A DNA stretch of 5,141 bases from positions 1-5,141 of the forward strand of contig JAFGVF010000032.1 of the NCBI GenBank assembly GCA_016938155.1, given 5' to 3'. The notes beneath the pieces are model-generated. The model saw nothing but the letters and a program-made list of their open reading frames with translations, made no database searches and was not told the origin of the DNA. Both the position numbers and the translations under genes were made by a program. Positions within the stretch are counted from its first letter, which is position 1. Each line of letters begins with the position of its first letter. This DNA comes from Candidatus Cloacimonadota bacterium. GTDB taxonomy: Bacteria > Cloacimonadota > Cloacimonadia > Cloacimonadales > JAFGVF01. Below, in pieces: positions 1 through 5,141 of this stretch.

Positions 1-1
1 A

Positions 2-1513
2 GAAGAGATGAAGCATCTACAGAGGATGGCACCTCAATCTCAAGAATATGGTGTTGTTCTTAACTATATAAACTGGATATTGGATGTCCCCTGGGATTTG
101 AAGAACACTGAAGAGATTAACCTTAAACAGGCAAAAGAGATTCTTGATAATGACCATTATGGTCTCACAAAGGTTAAGGAAAGAATCCTTGAGTTCATCT
201 CGGTCATAAAGCTTTCGAAGAAAGTTAAAGGACAGATTATTTGTTTCGTAGGACCTCCCGGAGTAGGGAAAACATCACTCGGTCGTTCAATTGCAAGGGC
301 ATTGGGACGGGATTTTGTCCGTATCTCTCTGGGTGGAGTCAGGGATGAAGCCGAGATTAGAGGACACAGACGCACTTATATCGGAGCTATACCCGGAATA
401 ATAATGCAAAGCATGAAGAAAGCCGGAAGTATGAACCCTTTGATCATGATGGATGAAATCGATAAAATGAGCATGGATTTCCGTGGAGACCCTGCTTCTG
501 CCCTGCTGGAAGTCCTTGACCCTGAGCAAAACAATGATTTCCGCGATCATTATTTGGACTTTGGTTATGACCTGTCCAAGGTTATGTTCATAACTACTGC
601 CAATAGTTTGGGCGGAATTCCTGCTCCCTTAATGGACAGAATGGAGTTAATCAGAATCCCGGGATATACTCAGTTTGAGAAATTGAACATTGCTCGAAAG
701 CATTTACTGACAAAACAGATCGCTGAACACAATATAGAAGATAAAATTGAGCTAACCATTTCAGACAGCATAATTGAGAAGATAATCTCTAATTATACCC
801 GAGAAGCCGGAGTGCGTGAGTTGGAAAGGCAGCTTTCCCAGATTATCCGTAAAGTTGTCCGTAAATATGTAGAAGGTGATTTAAAAGATAAACTCACTAT
901 TAATCATACTAACTTGAAGAAATATCTTGGAATTCCTTTATATACCGATTCTGAGGCTAATCAAGAGGACAGAGTTGGAGTCGTTACCGGTCTAGCCTGG
1001 ACATCTGTCGGAGGAGAAACTCTCCAGATAGAAGTTGTTAAAATGCCTGGAAACGGTAAGGTGAAATTGACAGGGAAGCTTGGTGATGTTATGAAGGAAT
1101 CAGCAATGGCTGCCCTCAGTTATGCCAGATTACATGCCAAAGAATATGGCATTGACCCCGATTTCTACAAGAAACTGGATATTCATCTGCACATTCCTGA
1201 AGGTGCCATTCCAAAAGATGGTCCATCCGCAGGGGTAACCATAGCAACTGCATTTGTCTCTGTTTTAAGCGGGAAAAAGGTTCGGCATAATATAGCCATG
1301 ACAGGAGAGATAACGCTTACGGGACAAGTTCTGCCTATCGGCGGTTTGCCTGAGAAGCTTATAGCTGCAAAGCGAAATGGGATGGAAAAGGTTATCATTC
1401 CCGAAAAGAACAGAATAAATCTTGAAGAGATACCGGAAGAAATTAAAAAAGGTATGGAACTGGTTTTCGCCAGTCGTATCGAAGATGTGTTGAAAGAAGC
1501 AATCATCAAATAA
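2..1513 (+). CDS. lon: ATP-dependent Lon protease, C-terminal part (5' end outside window)
   Basis: Lon is a cytoplasmic AAA+ serine protease that unfolds and degrades damaged and regulatory proteins. The frame is open to the left edge: two Glu codons precede the first in-window Met at base 8, and that Met lies inside the conserved linker before the AAA+ domain, so it is not the true start. Numbering from this Met, Walker A GPPGVGKT is at 82-89, Walker B LIMMDEID at 145-152, sensor-1 TTAN at 196-199, and the sensor-2 motif GVRELER at 268-274. The protease domain has the catalytic Ser407 in PKDGPSAG and the catalytic Lys450 in GGLPEK. The 43-residue Ser-Lys spacing matches E. coli Lon (S679/K722). 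By that alignment about 270 N-terminal residues, the substrate-binding domain, lie outside the window. All catalytic residues are intact. The stop codon overlaps the next start (TAATG), so lon is co-transcribed with the two genes that follow. Its promoter is not visible. Confidence 0.97.
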   Translation, partial: EEMKHLQRMAPQSQEYGVVLNYINWILDVPWDLKNTEEINLKQAKEILDNDHYGLTKVKERILEFISVIKLSKKVKGQIICFVGPPGVGKTSLGRSIARALGRDFVRISLGGVRDEAEIRGHRRTYIGAIPGIIMQSMKKAGSMNPLIMMDEIDKMSMDFRGDPASALLEVLDPEQNNDFRDHYLDFGYDLSKVMFITTANSLGGIPAPLMDRMELIRIPGYTQFEKLNIARKHLLTKQIAEHNIEDKIELTISDSIIEKIISNYTREAGVRELERQLSQIIRKVVRKYVEGDLKDKLTINHTNLKKYLGIPLYTDSEANQEDRVGVVTGLAWTSVGGETLQIEVVKMPGNGKVKLTGKLGDVMKESAMAALSYARLHAKEYGIDPDFYKKLDIHLHIPEGAIPKDGPSAGVTIATAFVSVLSGKKVRHNIAMTGEITLTGQVLPIGGLPEKLIAAKRNGMEKVIIPEKNRINLEEIPEEIKKGMELVFASRIEDVLKEAIIK

Positions 1514-1764
1514 TGAAATTTAATGTAATTTCCCGTAAAAAACTGAATGATGAAACCCTGGAGATGGTTTTGTTTACTCCTAAGGAAGAGGTCATTGTCT
1601 TGGGATACATCCTCGAATCATTTGAAGGTTGGTTTAATTACTCCACCATCGACTCAAAGAAACAGCTTTTCAGAGTCAGAATTATGAAGGACTATATCGA
1701 CTCGGCAGAAGAGTTGATTGCCTTTTTGAAAGACTGGTCGCCACCGGCTAAAAACTTCTATTAG
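1513..1764 (+). CDS. Small DUF4911-like protein, function unknown
   Basis: This encodes 83 residues with no signal peptide or membrane segment, so it is probably cytoplasmic. From about residue 17 the pattern resembles DUF4911: a short strand (EMVLFTPKEEV), then a helix and conserved-looking turn around GYILESFEGW (31-40), a YSTID strand, a second strand (LFRVRIM), and a C-terminal helix (SAEELIAFLKDW). I recalled this family from the pattern and could not search for it. No catalytic residues stand out, and the role is unknown. The start is the ATG whose A is the last base of the lon stop codon. No strong Shine-Dalgarno lies at a good distance, only a purine run about 14 bases upstream, so translation probably depends on ribosomes finishing lon. 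An internal ATG at 1564 is less likely because it would lose this coupling. The gene sits between lon and era with almost no spacing, which suggests a shared transcript rather than a shared function. Confidence 0.85.
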   Translation: MKFNVISRKKLNDETLEMVLFTPKEEVIVLGYILESFEGWFNYSTIDSKKQLFRVRIMKDYIDSAEELIAFLKDWSPPAKNFY

Positions 1765-1767
1765 GAA
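1763..1767 (+). promoter_or_regulatory. Shine-Dalgarno of era, overlapping the upstream stop
   Basis: AGGAA lies four bases before the era ATG, and its first two bases are the last two of the TAG stop of the upstream small gene. The spacing is good for ribosome binding. The overlap means a ribosome terminating on the small gene covers the era initiation site, so termination and re-initiation may be coupled. This site supports the ATG at 1772 as the era start. Confidence 0.7.
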
Positions 1768-1771
1768 CAAA

Positions 1772-2659
1772 ATGAACATTGATCTAAAAACCTTTAAATG
1801 TGGCTATGTTGCCATCATTGGAAAACCGAATGTGGGAAAGTCCACTCTGATGAACTCACTTATCGGAGAAAAACTCTCCATTACAACACCAAAACCACAG
1901 ACTACACGCCAATCCATCAAGGGTATATACTCTGATGAAAACAGGCAGATAATATTCGTTGATACCCCCGGATTCGTTGAACCTCGCTATGAATTGCATA
2001 CAAGAATGAGAAACATAATCTCGGACTCCCTGAAAGATGCGGATGTGGTTATGTTCATTACGGATATAAAAGACTTCCCTACCGACTATGACATCGAAGT
2101 TATCGAGAAGATTCAGAATATAAGAGTTCCAAAGATTGCAATTTTAAATAAAATAGATTTAGCTGTTGAAGGGGAACTTGAATCCAAGAAAGCTCAGTTA
2201 CAGGATAAATTCGATACTGTGATTGGAATATCAGCTTTGAAAGGCTCTCAAAATGAAAAGCTGATGAGTGTGATTACCAAACTTCTGCCCTTTAGTCCGC
2301 CTTTCTATGACCCTGAGAATCTCTCTGACCTACCAATGCGATTCTTTGTCCAAGAATTGATCAGAGAAAAGATATTTCTGCAATATGCCAAAGAGATTCC
2401 CTATTCATCTGCTGTTCTGATTGACGAATATAAAGAAGAACCGGATGTAACCGACATCACAGCTACTATCTGGATTGAAAGAGACAGTCAGAAAAGAATC
2501 CTGATCGGGACTGGCGGAGTTGGACTCAAACGAATCAGAGAAGCTGTTGAGAGAGAGCTTACACGCAGTTTGGAAACAAGGGTACTGCTGCATCTCTGGG
2601 TTAAAGTGAAAAAAGACTGGCGTAAAAACGACCTTTATTTAAAAGAACTCGGATTTTAA
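1772..2659 (+). CDS. era: GTPase Era, 30S ribosome assembly factor
   Basis: Era binds the 3' end of 16S rRNA through a KH domain and acts as a GTP-controlled checkpoint in 30S maturation. The 295 residues match the family's usual length of about 300. The G domain shows G1 GKPNVGKS (17-24), the Era-type switch I motif PKPQTTRQ (40-47), G3 DTPG (64-67), G4 NKID (126-129) and G5 SALKG (154-158). The KH domain begins near 188 (PMRFFVQELIREKIF) and ends with the Era hallmark LWVKVKKDWRKN followed by LKELGF at the C terminus. Its GxxG loop reads GTGG (246-249), where many Era proteins have a Lys at the second position. The downstream helix also lacks the usual IG..AR residues, so the KH domain is somewhat divergent though complete. 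The start is supported by AGGAA at 1763-1767. It is the last gene of the lon-DUF4911-era unit; a terminator begins 17 bases after its stop. Confidence 0.97.
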   Translation: MNIDLKTFKCGYVAIIGKPNVGKSTLMNSLIGEKLSITTPKPQTTRQSIKGIYSDENRQIIFVDTPGFVEPRYELHTRMRNIISDSLKDADVVMFITDIKDFPTDYDIEVIEKIQNIRVPKIAILNKIDLAVEGELESKKAQLQDKFDTVIGISALKGSQNEKLMSVITKLLPFSPPFYDPENLSDLPMRFFVQELIREKIFLQYAKEIPYSSAVLIDEYKEEPDVTDITATIWIERDSQKRILIGTGGVGLKRIREAVERELTRSLETRVLLHLWVKVKKDWRKNDLYLKELGF

Positions 2660-2675
2660 ATACTCCATAAATAGA

Positions 2676-2703
2676 AAAAGCCCGTCTTGCGACGGGCTTT
2701 TCT
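2676..2703. terminator. Bidirectional intrinsic terminator between era and the C25 peptidase gene
   Basis: A perfect 11-bp inverted repeat (AAAAGCCCGTC / GACGGGCTTTT) spans 2676-2701 around a 4-base loop at 2687-2690. The + strand copy runs into TTTTCT and the - strand copy into TTTTTC, so it can work both ways. It lies 16 bases past the era stop and 11 bases past the stop of the - strand gene. On the - strand RNA the loop is GCAA, a GNRA tetraloop, which should make that version especially stable. Confidence 0.93.
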
Positions 2704-2712
2704 CATATCTAA

Positions 2713-5141
2713 TTACTTAATCAATATCATCTTTCTTGTTCTTGTAAATGTGCCAGCCTGGAGTTTATAGAGATAAATTCCGCTTGCGACACTATTCCCT
2801 TCGTTATCTGTTCCATCCCAAACAAAGGAATGAGAACCGGCGTTGTAATTACCGTTTGCGAGAGTAGTAACAAACTGTCCTCTCTGGTTGTAAACATTAA
2901 GTCTGGCAAATCCGCTTTCCTTTAAATTGAAACTGATTGTAGTTTCAGGATTGAAAGGATTTGGATAATTCTGACTAAGTGAACAACTTGCAACAAAAGG
3001 AATCTCTTCATCATCATTATGAACAAACGGGTCGGGTGCAGTGGTAGTGAATTTTACTGCAAGACCGGGCTGTAAAGGTGATGCCGATGCAGGATACTCA
3101 TCAGAGAATGAGTATGTTAAACCGACTGTTTGGGTATGGTTTTCGATTCCGACTGTTGAGTGATTACTCAGCGAATTATTGGAAGGATTATCGACGGAAT
3201 GATACATCACGACCAAATCTCCATCCTGTCCATCAATCGGATACAGAATGAGCTGGAATTTCTCCAGAGAAGGATTATCAGATGTAAGAGTATATCTGTT
3301 ATAAGCGTCATTCCATTCTATGATAAACCTGTTGTTGGCAGAATCGTGCCAAGTAACCAGACGCATATTCTGGAAGGATTCATCTTCATTCTGGAGACCT
3401 TTAAGGTCTTCCCAGTAAGGTGCAACCATTGCATAAGGTCCAAGTGGAGATGGGATATAGCAATTATCGAAATTACTCATCCATGTTTGAACAAAAGATA
3501 TCCAACCGTTCGAGCAGGCAGTAATACTGTTGTAATCAATTCCATAATAACGGAAAGTGAAGGGCAGGTCTAAATCCACAGATTCGTCATCCGTAACTTC
3601 GATAACAGCTCCCTGACCTCCATCACGAGGGTCAATCTCTATCCACTCATAAGTTGGACTTTGAGACCATGATGTGTCATTATTGTCGTATGCATAATAC
3701 CCATAAGAATCAGGACCTGTAGGGGCAGTATTATCCACAACTCCGGCTACGATACTGAGATGAGATGTTGTTTCATAACCACTGTTATCGGTTGTGATTA
3801 AGGCAAATGGAATTGAACGACCAGGGAAGCAGTTTGAAGCTACATTGACATCAAAATTAACCGATACGGTACTATTTATGCCAATAGCTCCTACATTTAT
3901 GAAGCTATTCGAAGTGATTGTTGCGGCATCACAAAGAGACCTTATCTCTACTTCTCCGTTAACAAAGCCAGCTCTGCCGATATTAGTCAAATCTGCAAAA
4001 ACAGATGTTGCAGACCCGATATTGAGCATAGAAGTTGTTGTTGAGGCATAAAGAGCTGCACCACCGATTGTATATGAAAACTTTTCAGTATTGTTTGTCG
4101 GGGTAATAGCCAACGATGTTTCGACCACTGTATTAGGAAGAATTGAACCGTTGAGTGTTATCGTAAACTGAGCAGTTGCCTCACCGTTAGGGGCTAAAGT
4201 TCCCACATTCTGAGCTGCCGATATGGAAGCAATCTCAGGATTATCAGTTGTTAAAGTTGCAATAACATTATCATAGCTGTTTGCACTGAGGTTTTTAAGA
4301 GTATAAGTTACCTGCATTGCTTCACCGGCAAGGAGATACTCTCCTCCACTGATGACATTGGAAATAACTGCGATGTTGTCGGTTGTTTCATTGACTGTAA
4401 TAATCTTCTGAAGCGGGTGCATGTTGTTCTTACTAATAGTTACTGTTAAGTTACCGGGTACAGAGCTATCAATTGGAAGTATTGCTCTGCCGTTGATTAT
4501 CTTGGTGTAAGTGAAATTTATATTATCCTTTGTACCTGTAACAACCGCACCTTCAGCTCCGGTCAAATTAATCTCAAGAGACGATGCAGCACGGTCTATC
4601 TGGTCTGGAAGTACATCAGCTATCGCTTGGGGAACTCCATACCACATTCGGAGTGATGGGTCTGACAGAATTGCATAAATATGATTATAGAAAGGCACAT
4701 ATCCGTTAACTCCTCTTTCCATAGGGAAGTTATTGAATATCTCAATTTTGCCACCTAATACTGCAGCACCAAAGCTTCTTTCACCCTTATTACAGATAGC
4801 ATCAACAATGCCCGTCGAGAAAGAGTTATTAAGAGCTGTTCTCGTGTGTAAATCTGATGGTCCGACAAACGCAACAGCACCTTTAGGGACGCTTGGAGTT
4901 CCCTGATGCATCCAGTACTCGCCAAAGCATTCAACATGGGTAGCGTTGGCAAAGTCGCCGGTGTTGCATACTATTGATAGAACAACATAAACTCTGGGAT
5001 TACTTGTGAGGCTCTCTAAATCATCCTTATGAAAACGAGGATAATGCCATCCGGTTGCGTCTCCCCAACCTCTATAGATAATATAACTCAGACCTGCATT
5101 AATGTGCTGCCTGATTATCGCTGCCCCGATTTCTGTTGGAG
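2713..5141 (-). CDS. Secreted C25 (gingipain-family) peptidase with T9SS sorting domain, C-terminal 808 residues
   Basis: Reading the - strand from the right edge gives an open frame of 808 residues. The N-terminal part (signal peptide, any propeptide, start of the catalytic domain) is outside the window. Fragment residues 1-170 match the end of a C25 catalytic domain: YRGWGDATGWHYP (22-34), the Cys motif SIVCNTGDF (55-63, Cys58 aligning with the gingipain nucleophile), GAVAFVGPSD (87-96), and the closing ILSDPSLRMW (157-166). The family's GHG catalytic His is Trp25 here, so activity is uncertain. Next come an Ig-like domain (about 187-251), two CARDB/NEW3-like repeats (about 257-360 and 361-468), an unassigned beta-rich module (about 471-700), an acidic linker (PDPFVHNDDEEIP), and a FlgD-like sorting domain (719-808). 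The protein is probably exported and attached to, or released from, the cell surface. An ATG at 4909-4911 is internal (fragment residue 77): the C25 fold continues upstream of it, so it is not the start. Peptidase family is fairly sure; substrate is unknown. Confidence 0.9.
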   Translation of the reverse strand, partial: PTEIGAAIIRQHINAGLSYIIYRGWGDATGWHYPRFHKDDLESLTSNPRVYVVLSIVCNTGDFANATHVECFGEYWMHQGTPSVPKGAVAFVGPSDLHTRTALNNSFSTGIVDAICNKGERSFGAAVLGGKIEIFNNFPMERGVNGYVPFYNHIYAILSDPSLRMWYGVPQAIADVLPDQIDRAASSLEINLTGAEGAVVTGTKDNINFTYTKIINGRAILPIDSSVPGNLTVTISKNNMHPLQKIITVNETTDNIAVISNVISGGEYLLAGEAMQVTYTLKNLSANSYDNVIATLTTDNPEIASISAAQNVGTLAPNGEATAQFTITLNGSILPNTVVETSLAITPTNNTEKFSYTIGGAALYASTTTSMLNIGSATSVFADLTNIGRAGFVNGEVEIRSLCDAATITSNSFINVGAIGINSTVSVNFDVNVASNCFPGRSIPFALITTDNSGYETTSHLSIVAGVVDNTAPTGPDSYGYYAYDNNDTSWSQSPTYEWIEIDPRDGGQGAVIEVTDDESVDLDLPFTFRYYGIDYNSITACSNGWISFVQTWMSNFDNCYIPSPLGPYAMVAPYWEDLKGLQNEDESFQNMRLVTWHDSANNRFIIEWNDAYNRYTLTSDNPSLEKFQLILYPIDGQDGDLVVMYHSVDNPSNNSLSNHSTVGIENHTQTVGLTYSFSDEYPASASPLQPGLAVKFTTTAPDPFVHNDDEEIPFVASCSLSQNYPNPFNPETTISFNLKESGFARLNVYNQRGQFVTTLANGNYNAGSHSFVWDGTDNEGNSVASGIYLYKLQAGTFTRTRKMILIK
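2716..2985 (-). other. FlgD-like / type A T9SS C-terminal sorting domain
   Basis: The last 90 residues of the C25 protein begin with CSLSQNYPNPFNPETTISF, followed by LNVYNQRGQFV, WDGTDNEGN, VASGIYLYKL and a basic end TRTRKMILIK. This order is the standard FlgD Ig-like / Por-secretion type A sorting domain. In Bacteroidota such domains direct proteins through the outer membrane by the type IX secretion system and are then usually cleaved. No secretion gene is in the window, so the route is inferred from the domain. Confidence 0.92.
3778..4332 (-). repeat. Two tandem diverged Ig-like (CARDB/NEW3-like) protein repeats in the C25 protein
   Basis: Fragment residues about 270-350 and 374-454 share a spaced pattern with a period near 103 residues: a small residue-Gly start (AGEAMQV / IGSATSV), then L-x-N (LKNLS / LTNIG), then an NVG turn 39-40 residues later (NVGTLAPNGEATAQF / NVGAIGINSTVSVNF), then a Thr/Asp-Asn end 37-38 residues on. 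Identity is low, so this is duplication at the protein level, not a DNA repeat. Only the second copy has a Cys pair (SLCDAA at about 403 and SNCFPG at about 437). These are probably spacer or adhesion modules; the family name is inferred. Confidence 0.5.

Noticed and set aside
8..10. ATG as the true start of a short Lon lacking the N-terminal domain
   Set aside because: Glu-Glu codons precede it in frame, and the sequence around it matches the middle of full-length Lon. The shortening comes from the window edge.
440..463. Lon Walker B reads LIMMDEID instead of the common LFLLDEID
   Set aside because: The changed residues are hydrophobic strand positions. The Asp-Glu pair is intact, so no functional change is expected.
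3160..3573. 137-codon + strand open frame opposite the C25 gene
   Set aside because: It is antisense to well-conserved protein sequence, has no recognisable domain, and has no convincing ribosome binding site or neighbours. It is best read as a shadow frame, as is the one at 3794-4051.
4909..4911. ATG as the start of the C25 protein
   Set aside because: The frame stays open for 76 more codons to the window edge, and that stretch carries the catalytic Cys motif and other C25 features, so this Met is internal.
4755..4952. 65-codon - strand frame overlapping the C25 domain in another frame
   Set aside because: It overlaps the Cys-motif region of the peptidase and has no recognisable features of its own.
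1..5141. Defence island, mobile element, CRISPR array or RNA gene
   Set aside because: No transposase, integrase, direct-repeat array, tRNA-like or rRNA-like sequence was seen. The window is almost wholly filled by four genes, and I found no undescribed multi-gene system.

Overview
The window holds the end of a tightly packed three-gene operon on the + strand (lon, a small DUF4911-like gene, era). It faces a large secreted-protease gene on the - strand, and the two meet at one hairpin terminator. Both outer genes run off the window: lon lacks its 5' part at the left edge, and the protease lacks its 5' part at the right edge.

Organism: a bacterium of the FCB (Bacteroidota-related) group is the best guess, with Cloacimonadota or a similar candidate phylum most likely. 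The basis is the C-terminal NYPNPFNP/FlgD-like type IX secretion sorting module on a C25 (gingipain-family) peptidase that carries extra Ig-like modules, in a moderately AT-rich genome read with the standard code. The phylum is inferred from this architecture style and cannot be settled from the window alone.

Layout: bases 2-1513 encode the AAA+ and Ser-Lys protease domains of Lon. Bases 1513-1764 encode an 83-residue protein whose start codon overlaps the lon stop (TAATG). Bases 1772-2659 encode the ribosome-assembly GTPase Era, 7 bases further on, with a Shine-Dalgarno that overlaps the preceding stop codon. A perfect 11-bp hairpin at 2676-2701 has a T-rich tail on both sides and can end both transcription units. 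Bases 2713-5141 (- strand) encode the last 808 residues of a secreted C25 peptidase: catalytic-domain remnant, Ig-like domain, two tandem CARDB/NEW3-like repeats, an unassigned beta-rich module, a short acidic linker and the T9SS sorting domain.

The + strand genes are housekeeping functions (protein quality control and 30S maturation). The - strand gene is an independent secreted protein. The most notable observation is that the C25 domain keeps its Cys motif but has Trp where the family's catalytic His normally sits. I saw no RNA gene, mobile element, CRISPR array or multi-gene undescribed system. Nearly all of the window is coding, and the only intergenic stretches are 7 and 53 bases long.
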